A DNA stretch of 13,277 nucleotides, taken from DATLGD01 sp035540755. GTDB lineage: Bacteria; Actinomycetota; Actinomycetes; Mycobacteriales; SCTD01. Made by a program: the position numbers and the translations under genes. Below the pieces are notes generated by a model that was given only the letters and a program-made list of their open reading frames with translations, made no database searches and was not told the DNA's origin. The stretch spans positions 1-13,277 of the forward strand of contig DATLGD010000158.1 in NCBI GenBank assembly GCA_035540755.1, given 5' to 3'. This document shows, piece by piece, positions 1-7,786 of this stretch (positions are counted from its first letter, which is position 1; each line of letters begins with the position of its first letter).

Positions 1-739
1 CGCCCACCTCGCACGGCTCGGCGCGGTCGGCCTGCGCTCCGAGCCGGACCTCGACGCCGTCGGCCTCCAGCACCGCCTGCAGCCGCTCGGCGATGCTGCG
101 CTCCTCGCGGCCGAGCAGCTGCTCGGCCGGGTCGACCAGCACGGTGCGCACGCCGAACCTGGCGTGCACCTGCGCCAGCTCGCAGCCGACCGCGCCGCCG
201 CCGACCACGAGCAGCGACGCCGGTCGCTCCTTCCCGGACAGGGCCTGGTCGCTGGTCCAGGTGGGCACGCTGTCGAGCCCGTCGACGGGCGGCAGGGTCG
301 GGGTCGAGCCGCTGGCCACGACGAGGTCGGTCCAGCCGAGCTCGCGGTCGCCCACCGCGACGACGCCCTCGCGCACCACCCGCCCCCGGCCACGGACCAG
401 CTCGACGCCGGCGTCGCGCAGCCCGTCGGCCGCGCCGCTGTCGTCCCGGTGCTCGGCGACGTCGTCCCGCCGGCGCACCGCCGCGCCGTAGGCCTCGTCG
501 TCGCTGCCGAGGTCCGGGGCGGAGGACGCGGCACCGAGCTCGGGCAGCCGTTCTGCCTCGTGCCGGGCCTCGGCGCTGCGCAGCATCGACTTGCTGGGCA
601 TGCACGCCAGGTACGGGCACTCCCCGCCCACCAGACCCGCCTCGACGAGCGCCACGCGGCGCCCCTCCCCGGCGAGGGTGGTGGCCAGCAGCTCGCCGGC
701 CGAGCCGGCTCCGAGGACGACGACGTCGAAGGTCTCCAC
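1..739 (-). CDS. FAD/NAD(P)-dependent disulfide oxidoreductase, N-terminal part (runs off left edge)
   Basis: This is the first 246 codons of a pyridine nucleotide-disulfide oxidoreductase (dihydrolipoamide dehydrogenase / mercuric reductase / mycothione reductase superfamily). An FAD-binding Rossmann motif GAGSAG is at residues 10-15. The redox-active disulfide motif GGECPYLACMPSK is at 38-50, with Cys41 and Cys46 in the family spacing C-x4-C. An ASGSTP motif lies near residue 148, and a second dinucleotide-binding fold begins at GGGAVG, about residues 180-185. The C-terminal part, with the dimerisation domain and catalytic His-Glu pair, lies outside the window. I chose the GTG at 739 because it places the first beta strand (ETFDVVVLGAG) at the very N-terminus; a GCGAGG-like ribosome site lies just upstream. 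The gene is divergent from the class V aminotransferase gene. The fold is certain. The substrate (a dihydrolipoyl group, a low-molecular-weight disulfide or another acceptor) cannot be told from this part. Confidence 0.9.
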   Translation of the reverse strand, partial: METFDVVVLGAGSAGELLATTLAGEGRRVALVEAGLVGGECPYLACMPSKSMLRSAEARHEAERLPELGAASSAPDLGSDDEAYGAAVRRRDDVAEHRDDSGAADGLRDAGVELVRGRGRVVREGVVAVGDRELGWTDLVVASGSTPTLPPVDGLDSVPTWTSDQALSGKERPASLLVVGGGAVGCELAQVHARFGVRTVLVDPAEQLLGREERSIAERLQAVLEADGVEVRLGAQADRAEPCEVG

Positions 740-842
740 GCGGCCAGCCTCGCCGCAGTACTGGTCCTTCACACCTCGAGGCACCCGTGGCGCGCCCGGG
801 CAGGGGCTTGGCTCGGCAGCGAGCCCGGTGCAGGCTCACCCG
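740..842. promoter_or_regulatory. Divergent intergenic region with a small inverted repeat
   Basis: This 103-bp gap separates the starts of the minus-strand oxidoreductase and the plus-strand class V aminotransferase, so it should carry promoters for both. The only structure I see is a hairpin-forming repeat at 810-825, GGCTCG and CGAGCC around a 4-nt GCAG loop. No convincing -10 or -35 boxes are visible in either direction. Confidence 0.4.
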
Positions 843-1886
843 ATGACCTCCACCGCGAGCCGCCCGACCGTCGCCGACGTGCGGGCCCAGGTGCCCGCCG
901 CCCGCGGCTACCTGGACACCGCCACCTGCGGCCTGCCGGTGCCCGCCACGCTCGACGCCCTCGGCACCCACCTGCGCACCTGGCAGGACGGGAGCGGCTC
1001 CCTCGAGGCCTTCCACGCGCCGGTCGAGCGGTCCCGGGCCCTGTTCGCCGAGCTGGCCGGCGTGCCGGGAACGCAGGTGGCCGTGGGCTCGCAGGTGTCG
1101 GCGGCCGCCGGCGCCGTCGCGGCGTCGCTGCCCCCGGGCGCGCGAGTGGTCCTCGCCGAGCAGGACTTCACCAGCCTGCTGTGGCCGTTCCTGCAGCGCA
1201 CCGACCTGCGCTGCACGCTCGTGCCGCTCGACCAGGTGCCGGCAGCGACCGCCGCCGCCGACTGGGTCGCCGTGTCCAGCGTGCAGTCGTGCAGCGGCGA
1301 TCTCCTCGACCTCGACGCGCTGCGCCGGGCCGCCGACGAGAGCGGGGCGCGGGTGCTCCTCGACGTCACCCAGTCCGCCGGGTGGCTGCCGCTGGACGCG
1401 AGCCGCTGGGACGTCGTGGTCGCCGGCGCCTACAAGTGGCTGCTCTGCCCGCGCGGCGCCGCCTTCACCGTGGTGCGGCCGGAGGTGCTCGACGAGCTCG
1501 TGCCGCCGGCGCCGGGCTGGTTCGCCGGCGAGGGCGGCTCGACCTCGTACTACGGCGGCCCGGTGCGCCTCGCTCGCGACGCACGCCGGCTGGACGTCTC
1601 CCCCGCCTGGCCGTGCTGGGCCGGCGCCGCCCCCGCCCTTCAGCTGCTCGCCGACCTCGGCGTCGAGGCCGTGCACGCCCACGACGTCGGCCTGGCAGAG
1701 GCCTTCCGGGCGCGGGTGGGCCTGCCGCCGTCGGACAGCGCCGTCGTGTCGCTGGACGCCGACGTCGAGGCGCTCCGCGCCGCGGGCGTGCGCTGCTCCG
1801 GCCGCGCAGGCCGCGCGCGCCTGGCGTTCCACCTCTACAACGACGAGGACGACGTCGACCTCGCCGCCCGCGCGCTGGGCTGCTAG
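843..1886 (+). CDS. Class V aminotransferase-fold PLP-dependent enzyme, substrate unknown
   Basis: This 347-residue protein belongs to the fold type I PLP enzymes of aminotransferase class V (cysteine desulfurase, kynureninase, isopenicillin-N epimerase relatives). The N-terminal YLDTATCGLP (23-32) fits the substrate-pocket entry seen in this group. The PLP-contacting aspartate is Asp174 in LLDVTQSAGW, and the Schiff-base lysine is Lys198 in DVVVAGAYKWLL. A late YYGGPVRLARDARRLD segment resembles the usual C-terminal arginine region. I see no mobile active-site cysteine of the kind expected in a NifS/IscS desulfurase, so desulfurase activity is not supported. The ATG at 843 starts just before the first conserved block; the ribosome site is weak. 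The stop TAG at 1884-1886 shares the palindrome CTAG with the stop of the convergent trans-sulfuration gene. The family is certain; the reaction is not. Confidence 0.85.
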   Translation: MTSTASRPTVADVRAQVPAARGYLDTATCGLPVPATLDALGTHLRTWQDGSGSLEAFHAPVERSRALFAELAGVPGTQVAVGSQVSAAAGAVAASLPPGARVVLAEQDFTSLLWPFLQRTDLRCTLVPLDQVPAATAAADWVAVSSVQSCSGDLLDLDALRRAADESGARVLLDVTQSAGWLPLDASRWDVVVAGAYKWLLCPRGAAFTVVRPEVLDELVPPAPGWFAGEGGSTSYYGGPVRLARDARRLDVSPAWPCWAGAAPALQLLADLGVEAVHAHDVGLAEAFRARVGLPPSDSAVVSLDADVEALRAAGVRCSGRAGRARLAFHLYNDEDDVDLAARALGC

Positions 1887-3082
1887 CGCGCGCCGAGCGC
1901 CTGCGTGAGGTCGGCGAGCAGGTCGTCGGCGTCCTCGAGCCCGATGCTGACGCGGACGGCGCCAGGGTCGATGCCGGCCGCGGCGAGCCCGGCGTCGTCG
2001 AGCTGCCGGTGCGTGGTCGAGGCGACGTGGCTCGCGACGCTGTGCGTGCCGCCGAGCGACGTGGCCACCGCTACCAGGCGCAGCCGGTCGCACAGCGCCA
2101 TGCCGGCCTCGCGCCCGCCCCGCGGGGTCACCGTGACGACGCCGCCGTAGCGCCCGCCGTCGAACAGCTTGCGCGCCAGCGCGTTGCTGGCGTGCGCGGC
2201 GAGCCCCGGGTGGTCGACGGACTGCACGGCCGGATGGCTCTCGAGCGCCTGCGCCACGGCCAGCGCCGTGCGGCACTGCTGGGCGACGCGCAGCGGCAGC
2301 GTCGCGAGGCCGCGGTGGAGCAGGAATGCCTCGTCGGGCCCGAGCTGGCCGCCGAGGTCCACGCGCGCCCGGCGGACCCGGGTCAGCAGCTCGGGCGCCC
2401 CGACGGCCACCCCGCCGGTGGCGTCGCTGTGCCCGCCGAGGTACTTGGTCGCCGAGTGCACGACGACGTCGGCGCCGTGCTCCAGCGGCCGGCACACCAC
2501 CGGTGAGGCGAAGGTCGAGTCGACGACGAACGGCACGCCGGCCTCGCGCGCCACCGCGGACAGGCCCGGCAGATCGGCCACGGTGAGGGTCGGGTTCGCG
2601 ATCGTCTCGGCGTAGACCAGGGCCGTCTCCGGCCGGACGGCGGCGCGCACGGCGTCGAGGTCGGTCGTGTCGACGAACGACGTCTCCACGCCGAACCGCG
2701 CGAGCTGGTGGACGAGCAGACCGTAGGTGCCGCCGTAGACACGCAGCGGCGCGACCACGTGCCGACCGGCGCCGGTCAGGGCCATCAGCACGGTGGTGAT
2801 CGCGGCCATGCCGGACGCGAACGGCTGCCCGACCACCTCGTCGTCGAGGCCGGCCCCTTCCAGGGCCGCCACGGCGGCGGCGAAGGCGTCGGCGGTCGGG
2901 CTGTCGATGCGCGCGTAGCAGTAGCCGTCGGCGGTGTCGGCGAGCACGTCGGCGTAGGCCTGTGCCGTGTCGAAGGCGTACGTCGTGGCGCGGTGCACCG
3001 GCAGCGCCAGCGGCGTCTGGTCGAACGACGCGAGCGGCGGTGTGTGGACGGCGCGCGTGGACTCTCCGCGGGGATCGGGCAT
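1883..3082 (-). CDS. Trans-sulfuration PLP enzyme (cystathionine gamma-lyase/gamma-synthase type)
   Basis: This 399-residue protein belongs to the Cys/Met-metabolism PLP family (MetB, MetC, cystathionine gamma-lyase). The phosphate-binding Y-x-R of the neighbouring subunit is in YCYARIDSPT (Tyr56, Arg58). SGMAA (90-94) and the VYGGTY block with ring-stacking Tyr116 follow. ETIANPT (159-165), the pyridine-nitrogen aspartate Asp188 in VVDSTF, and the Schiff-base Lys213 in HSATKYLGGHSD complete the set. The residue after Tyr-Gly is Gly118, where methionine gamma-lyases usually have a cysteine; this favours a cystathionine enzyme. The usual NPT after the Y-x-R block is DSPT here. The start lies 19 nt after gpsA on the same strand with only a weak GAGCGG ribosome site, so it is probably the last gene of plsC-gpsA-this gene. 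Lyase versus synthase cannot be settled by eye. Confidence 0.85.
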   Translation of the reverse strand: MPDPRGESTRAVHTPPLASFDQTPLALPVHRATTYAFDTAQAYADVLADTADGYCYARIDSPTADAFAAAVAALEGAGLDDEVVGQPFASGMAAITTVLMALTGAGRHVVAPLRVYGGTYGLLVHQLARFGVETSFVDTTDLDAVRAAVRPETALVYAETIANPTLTVADLPGLSAVAREAGVPFVVDSTFASPVVCRPLEHGADVVVHSATKYLGGHSDATGGVAVGAPELLTRVRRARVDLGGQLGPDEAFLLHRGLATLPLRVAQQCRTALAVAQALESHPAVQSVDHPGLAAHASNALARKLFDGGRYGGVVTVTPRGGREAGMALCDRLRLVAVATSLGGTHSVASHVASTTHRQLDDAGLAAAGIDPGAVRVSIGLEDADDLLADLTQALGAR

Positions 3083-3101
3083 GCCGCTCAGCGTAGGCGG
3101 G

Positions 3102-4112
3102 CTACTGCTTCTCGGCCTTGGTCTCGCGGCTCATCAGGCTCTTGAGCATGTCGACCGGCCGCATCCCCTCGTGCACCACGCGGACCACGTGCTCGGTGAT
3201 CGGCATGTCGACGTCGTGCTTGCGGGCGAGGTCGAGGATGGAGCGGCAGCTCTTGACCCCCTCGGCGGTCTGCTGCTTCTGCGCCAGGATCTCCTCCAGC
3301 GTCTGTCCCTTGCCGAGCTTCTCACCGAACGTGCGGTTGCGCGACAGCGGCGAGGTGCAGGTCGCCACCAGGTCACCGAGCCCGGCCAGGCCGGAGAAGG
3401 TCATCGGCTCGGCGCCCTGGGCGGCGCCGAGCCGGGCCGTCTCGGCCAGTCCGCGGGTGATGAGCGAGGCCTTGGTGTTGTCGCCGAGCCCCATTCCGTG
3501 CGCCATGCCGGTGGCGAGCGCGATGACGTTCTTCACCGCGCCACCGAGCTCGCAGCCGACGACGTCGGTCTCGGTGTAGGGGCGGAAGTACCGGGTGGTG
3601 CTCGCGTCCTGCAGGCGGGCCGCGGCGGCGCCGTCCGGGCAGGCGACGACGGTGGCCGCCGGCTGCCCGCCGGCGATCTCCTTGGCGAGGTTCGGCCCCG
3701 ACACCACGGCGATGCGCTCGGCCGGGACGTCCGCGACCTCGGCGATGACCTCGCTCATGCGCTTGGTCGTGCCGAGCTCGATGCCCTTCATCAGGCTGAC
3801 GAGCAGGGCGTCGGCGCCGAGGGCGCCGGCCCAGCCGGCGAGGTTGTCCCGCAGGCTCTGCGACGGCACGGCGAGCACGACGACGTCGGCGCCGTCGAGC
3901 GCCTCGGCCGGGTCGCCGGTGGCCGTGAGGTTCGGCGGCAGCGCGATGCCCGGCAGGTAGTCGGGGTTCTCGTGCGTGTCGCGGACGGCCGCGGCCAGCT
4001 CCGGCCGACGGGCCCACATGACGACGTCGGTGCCCGAGTCGGCCAGCACCTTCGCGTAGGCGGTGCCCCACGAGCCGGTGCCCATCACCGCGGCGCGGGT
4101 CGTGCCGGTCAT
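3102..4112 (-). CDS. gpsA: Glycerol-3-phosphate dehydrogenase [NAD(P)+]
   Basis: This 336-residue cytoplasmic enzyme reduces dihydroxyacetone phosphate to sn-glycerol 3-phosphate, the backbone for phospholipids. The N-terminal NAD(P)-binding motif is GTGSWGTAYA (11-20). SGPNLAKEIAGG (138-149), a strong family signature, follows. The catalytic lysine is Lys194 in GGAVKNVIALATGMA, and NTKASLITRG (212-221) and GLAGLGDLVATC (241-252) form the substrate domain. Length is normal for the family. The ATG at 4112 is preceded by AGGAGG with a 5-nt spacer, and it overlaps the plsC stop in an ATGA, so translation is probably coupled to plsC. The position between plsC and downstream metabolic genes, beside divergent cofC and ppk1, matches the gpsA/Rv2982c neighbourhood of M. 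tuberculosis. Confidence 0.97.
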   Translation of the reverse strand: MTGTTRAAVMGTGSWGTAYAKVLADSGTDVVMWARRPELAAAVRDTHENPDYLPGIALPPNLTATGDPAEALDGADVVVLAVPSQSLRDNLAGWAGALGADALLVSLMKGIELGTTKRMSEVIAEVADVPAERIAVVSGPNLAKEIAGGQPAATVVACPDGAAAARLQDASTTRYFRPYTETDVVGCELGGAVKNVIALATGMAHGMGLGDNTKASLITRGLAETARLGAAQGAEPMTFSGLAGLGDLVATCTSPLSRNRTFGEKLGKGQTLEEILAQKQQTAEGVKSCRSILDLARKHDVDMPITEHVVRVVHEGMRPVDMLKSLMSRETKAEKQ

Positions 4113-4855
4113 GCCGTCCTCCTGTCGGCCGAGGCGCTGGTCGCGCGGGGCTGGTGCACGTGCACGGTCTCGGGCGCCTTCTCGCCGCGCAGCTGCTCGA
4201 CCAGCGCGGTGACGGCGGACATGACGTCGGCGGTGGCACCGCGCAGCACGTCGGCGGTCAACTCGCGTCCCTGCCAGCGGGACAGGTCCACGGGGGGGCC
4301 GGCGAGCGCCGCGTTGCGCTTGGGCGGAAGGAGCCGCAGGCCCGGGCGCCGGTAGCTGTCGAGCACCTCGTGGATGCCCCACTGCGCGACGGGGACGACG
4401 GGCGCTCCCGACAGGAGCGCGAGGCGGGCGACGCCGGTCTTGGCGAGCATCGGCCACTTGTCCGGGTCGCGGGTGACGGTTCCCTCGGGGTAGATGACCA
4501 CGCACTCCCCGCGCTCGAGGGCCGACACCGCGTCCCGCAGGGCGAGCGAGGCGTCGGCGGTCCTCCGGTAGACCGGGATCTGCTTGGCGCCGCGCATGGT
4601 GCGGGCGACGTAGCCGTTGCCGCGGAACAGCGTGTCCTTGGCCAGGAAGCGCGGGATGCGGTGCGCCCCGTAGATGACGTAGTCGCACAGCGTCAGCGGG
4701 TCGGCGTGCGAGATGTGGTTCGCGGCGAGGATGACCCCGCCCTCGCGCGGCACGTGCTCGAGGCCGCGCCAGTCGCGCCGGGTGAACACCAGCAGGACGG
4801 GCTTGAGAATCCAGGCCGCCGTGTGCATCCAGGGGCCCATGGGCAGCATCGCCAT
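4109..4855 (-). CDS. plsC: 1-acyl-sn-glycerol-3-phosphate acyltransferase (PlsC family)
   Basis: This 248-residue acyltransferase should add the second acyl chain to lysophosphatidic acid, giving phosphatidic acid at the inner face of the membrane. Motif I is NHISHADP (46-53), with the catalytic H-x4-D pair His47/Asp52. The glycerol-phosphate block around FRGNGYVARTMRGAKQIPVYR (78-98) and motif III YPEGTVTRD (122-130) follow in the normal order, then a VPVAQWG block. The short hydrophobic N-terminus (about 12-25) may associate with the membrane. The start ATG at 4855 has a strong site, GGAGGG with a 6-nt spacer at 4862-4867. The gene heads the minus-strand operon; the next gene, gpsA, makes glycerol 3-phosphate, the precursor two steps upstream in the same pathway. 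The C-terminal 25 residues look unstructured. Exact acyl acceptor specificity is inferred. Confidence 0.93.
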   Translation of the reverse strand: MAMLPMGPWMHTAAWILKPVLLVFTRRDWRGLEHVPREGGVILAANHISHADPLTLCDYVIYGAHRIPRFLAKDTLFRGNGYVARTMRGAKQIPVYRRTADASLALRDAVSALERGECVVIYPEGTVTRDPDKWPMLAKTGVARLALLSGAPVVPVAQWGIHEVLDSYRRPGLRLLPPKRNAALAGPPVDLSRWQGRELTADVLRGATADVMSAVTALVEQLRGEKAPETVHVHQPRATSASADRRTA

Positions 4856-4883
4856 CGTCGTCCCTCCGCTCGGGTCGGCCTCT

Positions 4884-4907
4884 GCGACCGGCACCGCCGA
4901 CGGTCGC
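4884..4907. promoter_or_regulatory. Inverted repeat between divergent plsC and cofC
   Basis: Perfect 7-bp arms GCGACCG (4884-4890) and CGGTCGC (4901-4907) flank a 10-bp spacer in the 70-bp gap between the two divergent gene starts. Position and symmetry suit a dimeric regulator's operator or a hairpin in the cofC leader. No known binding motif was recognised and no clear -10 box is visible. Confidence 0.35.
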
Positions 4908-4910
4908 GAT

Positions 4911-4916
4911 GGGAGG
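4911..4916 (+). promoter_or_regulatory. Ribosome binding site that decides the cofC start
   Basis: GGGAGG directly abuts an ATG at 4917 (zero spacing) but lies 9 nt before an in-frame GTG at 4926. Normal spacing favours the GTG, three codons into the longer reading. Confidence 0.55.
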
Positions 4917-4925
4917 ATGGCACGC

Positions 4926-5624
4926 GTGACGCCCGCCGCGGACGGAGAGGGTGCCGGACCTGCCGGCTGGGGCGTGGTCGTGCCCGTGAAGCGGCTCGAC
5001 GTCGCGAAGTCGCGGCTGGCCCCGGTGGGTGACCGCGGTCGCCGTGCCCTCGCGCTCGCCTTCGCCGAGGACGTCGTGCTCGCCTGCCTCGCCAGCGCCG
5101 TCGTGTGCCGCGTCGTCGTCGTCACCGACGACGGGCCGGCTGCCGAGGCGCTGTCGGCGCTCGGCGCGCAGGTGACGCCGGACCTGCCCCGGCGAGGGCT
5201 CGACGCTGCTCTGGTGCACGGGGCGCGGGTGCTGCGCGCGGACCAGCCGGGGCTCGGTGTCGCCGCCGTCGCCGCCGACCTGCCCGCCCTGCGCCCCGAG
5301 GACCTGACCGCCGTGCTGTCGGCCGTGCGCGGTCGCGCCGTCGTGGCCGACGCGGCAGGGCGCGGCACGACCCTGCTCGCGGCCGGTCCGGGACGCGAGC
5401 TGCAGCCCGCCTTCGGCGGTTCCTCGCTCCGCCGGCACCTGGGTGCGGGCGCGGTGCTGGTCGAGGCCCCGGCGGGAGTGCGCCGCGACGTCGACACCCC
5501 CGCCGACCTCGAGGCGGCGCTCCGGCTCGGGGTGGGGCCGCGCACCGCCTCGGCCGCAGGCCTCGCACTGCCGCAAGCGCGCCGCGGGTGCCCGCCTGCC
5601 GCGCAGGGCACGATGCTCCCGTGA
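4926..5624 (+). CDS. cofC: CofC/FbiD guanylyltransferase of coenzyme F420 biosynthesis
   Basis: This 232-residue GTP-dependent guanylyltransferase activates a three-carbon phospho-acid for F420 assembly. In mycobacteria the homologue FbiD (Rv2983) uses phosphoenolpyruvate; 2-phospho-L-lactate is the substrate first assigned to archaeal CofC. The nucleotide-binding N-terminus VPVKRLDVAKSRLAP is at 19-33, the metal-site aspartate Asp118 is in AADLPAL, GRGTTLL and QPAFGGSS form the middle of the pocket, and RRDVDTPADL (186-195) is the C-terminal signature. The end, LGVGPRTASAAGL, resembles my recollection of mycobacterial FbiD; about 18 residues are added after it. An ATG at 4917 would give 235 residues, but the ribosome site favours this GTG. 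The stop overlaps the ppk1 GTG in a GTGA. The gene is evidence that this organism makes F420. Confidence 0.92.
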   Translation: MTPAADGEGAGPAGWGVVVPVKRLDVAKSRLAPVGDRGRRALALAFAEDVVLACLASAVVCRVVVVTDDGPAAEALSALGAQVTPDLPRRGLDAALVHGARVLRADQPGLGVAAVAADLPALRPEDLTAVLSAVRGRAVVADAAGRGTTLLAAGPGRELQPAFGGSSLRRHLGAGAVLVEAPAGVRRDVDTPADLEAALRLGVGPRTASAAGLALPQARRGCPPAAQGTMLP

Positions 5625-7786
5625 CCTCCTCGACCTCGGCCCCGTCGGTGCCCGACCGCGGCTCGTCCGCCACGATCGAGGAGGTGGCGGCCCCGACCGT
5701 GCCGCCTGCGGCCGACGACAGGCCGCTCGGCGACCTGCGCTTCCTCAACCGCGAGGTGTCGTGGCTGGACTTCAACGCCCGGGTCCTCGAGCTCGCGCAG
5801 GACCCGGCGGCGCCGCTGCTGGAGCGGGCGAAGTTCCTCGCCATCTTCGCCAGCAACCTCGACGAGTTCTTCATGGTGCGCGTGGCCGGTCTGAAGCGCC
5901 GGCAGCAGATGGGCCTCGGCGTCCGCAGCGCCGACGGGCTCGGCACGCGGGAGCAGCTCGCGCTCATCTCGGTGAAGGCGCGCGAGCTGTCCCAGGAGCA
6001 CGCCCGATGCTTCCTCGAAGACGTCCGGCCGGCGCTCGCGGACGAGGGCCTGTGCATCGTGCTGTGGCGAGACCTCAGCGAAGCGCAGCAGACCCCGCTG
6101 CACGACTACTTCCGCGCCCAGGTCTTCCCGGTGCTCACACCCCTGGCCGTCGACCCCGCGCACCCCTTCCCGTACATCAGCGGTCTCTCGCTCAACCTCG
6201 CCGTCCTCGTGCGCGACCCCACCACCGGCAGCGAGCACTTCGCCCGGGTCAAGGTCCCGAACAACGTCAAGCGGTTCGTGCCGGTGCGCTGCGACGACGG
6301 CAGCACCGCCTACCTGCCGCTCGAGGAGCTGATCGGCACGCACCTGCAGCAGCTCTTCCCGGGGCTCGAGGTCAAGGAGCACCACGTCTTCCGGGTGACG
6401 CGCAACGCCGACCTCGAGGTCGAGGAGGACCGCGACGAGGACCTGCTGCAGGCCCTCGAGCGCGAGCTCGCCCGGCGGCGGTTCGGGCCGGTAGTGCGCC
6501 TGGAGGTCGCCCCCGACGTCGACGAGCACGTGCTCGACCTGCTGGTGCGCGAGCTCGAGATCACCGAAGACGACGTCGTGCGGGTGCCAGGGCTGATGGA
6601 CCTGTCGTCGTTGTGGCAGCTGTACGAGGCCGACCGGCCAGAGCTCAAGGACGACTCGTTCGTCCCTGCGACGCACCCGCGGCTGGCCGAGGGCGAGAAG
6701 GCGGCCGACGTCTTCGCGGCGCTGCGCGAGGGCGACGTGCTCGTGCACCACCCGTACGACTCCTTCGCCACGAGCGTGCAGCGCTTCGTCGAGCAGGCCG
6801 CCGCCGACCCGCAGGTGCTGGCCATCAAGCAGACGCTCTACCGCACGTCCGGCGACTCGCCGATCGTCAACGCGCTCATCTCGGCGGCGCAGGCCGGCAA
6901 GCAGGTCGTGGTGCTGGTCGAGATCACCGCCCGCTTCGACGAGCAGGCCAACATCACGTGGGCGAGGGCGCTGGAGCGGGCCGGCTGCCACGTCGTCTAC
7001 GGGCTCGTCGGGCTCAAGACGCACTGCAAGACCTGCCTGGTCGTCCGGCAGGAGAAGGGACAGCTGCGCCGCTACGCGCACATCGGCACGGGCAACTACA
7101 ACCCCAAGACCGCGCGCATCTACGAGGACCTCGGGCTGCTCACCGCCGACCCCGAGGTGGGCGCCGACCTCACCGACCTGTTCAACACCCTCACCGGCTA
7201 CAGCCGCCAGACCTCGTTCCGGACGCTGCTCGTCGCGCCGCACGGCGTGCGGGCCGGGCTGGTCGAGCGGATCGACGCCGAGGCCGAGCACGCCCGCGCC
7301 GGACGGCCGGCGCGGGTGCTGATCAAGGCCAACAGCGTCGTCGACGAGCAGGTCATCGACGCCCTGTACCGCGCCGCCCGCGCCGGTGCGGAGGTGGGTC
7401 TGCTCGTGCGTGGCATCTGCGCGCTGCGCCCGGGTGTCCCGGGGCTGTCGGAGACGGTCCAGGTGCGCAGCATCGTCGGGCGCTTCCTCGAGCACTCGAG
7501 GGTCATGGTGTTCGGCACCGGTGAGCGGGCCGAGCACTGGCTCGGCAGCGCCGACCTCATGCACCGAAACCTCGACCGGCGCGTCGAGACGCTGGTGCGG
7601 GTCAAGGACCCCGCGGTCCGGGCGCAGCTCGACACCGTGCTCGACGCCGCGTTCTCCGACGACGTGCGGCACTGGCAGCTCGGTCCGGACGGCTGCTGGG
7701 AACGCCATCCCGCCGAGGACGAGCCGTTCCGCGACCTGCAGACCGAGCTGCTCCGCCGCACCGCCGAGCGGGGCGCCGGTGGCTGA
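5621..7786 (+). CDS. ppk1: Polyphosphate kinase 1
   Basis: This 721-residue PPK1 reversibly transfers the gamma-phosphate of ATP to inorganic polyphosphate. The N-domain begins at RFLNREVSWLDFNARVLELA (40-59). KFLAIFASNLDEFFMVRVAG (71-90), LTPLAVDPAHPFP (172-184), EVEEDRDEDLLQALERELARRRFG and KQTLYRTSGDSPIV (403-416) are strongly conserved blocks. The phosphorylated histidine is expected at His487 in RRYAHIGTGNYN, and the second active-site histidine at His625 in RFLEHSRVMVFG. Length suits mycobacterial PPK1 (about 740). The GTG at 5621 overlaps the cofC stop and has only a weak AGGG upstream. The first 35 residues are low in conservation, so a start at an in-frame GTG near 5684-5700 is possible. 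The end overlaps mutT1 by 8 nt. Function is secure. Confidence 0.97.
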   Translation: MTSSTSAPSVPDRGSSATIEEVAAPTVPPAADDRPLGDLRFLNREVSWLDFNARVLELAQDPAAPLLERAKFLAIFASNLDEFFMVRVAGLKRRQQMGLGVRSADGLGTREQLALISVKARELSQEHARCFLEDVRPALADEGLCIVLWRDLSEAQQTPLHDYFRAQVFPVLTPLAVDPAHPFPYISGLSLNLAVLVRDPTTGSEHFARVKVPNNVKRFVPVRCDDGSTAYLPLEELIGTHLQQLFPGLEVKEHHVFRVTRNADLEVEEDRDEDLLQALERELARRRFGPVVRLEVAPDVDEHVLDLLVRELEITEDDVVRVPGLMDLSSLWQLYEADRPELKDDSFVPATHPRLAEGEKAADVFAALREGDVLVHHPYDSFATSVQRFVEQAAADPQVLAIKQTLYRTSGDSPIVNALISAAQAGKQVVVLVEITARFDEQANITWARALERAGCHVVYGLVGLKTHCKTCLVVRQEKGQLRRYAHIGTGNYNPKTARIYEDLGLLTADPEVGADLTDLFNTLTGYSRQTSFRTLLVAPHGVRAGLVERIDAEAEHARAGRPARVLIKANSVVDEQVIDALYRAARAGAEVGLLVRGICALRPGVPGLSETVQVRSIVGRFLEHSRVMVFGTGERAEHWLGSADLMHRNLDRRVETLVRVKDPAVRAQLDTVLDAAFSDDVRHWQLGPDGCWERHPAEDEPFRDLQTELLRRTAERGAGG

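Noticed and set aside
164..2506. A 780-codon plus-strand frame
   Set aside because: It is rich in Arg, Gly and Ala with no motif and is out of frame with the class V aminotransferase and antisense to two real genes.
4509..4528. Possible horizontally acquired island in the window
   Set aside because: GC and codon use look uniform from end to end, and most genes follow a known conserved actinobacterial order.
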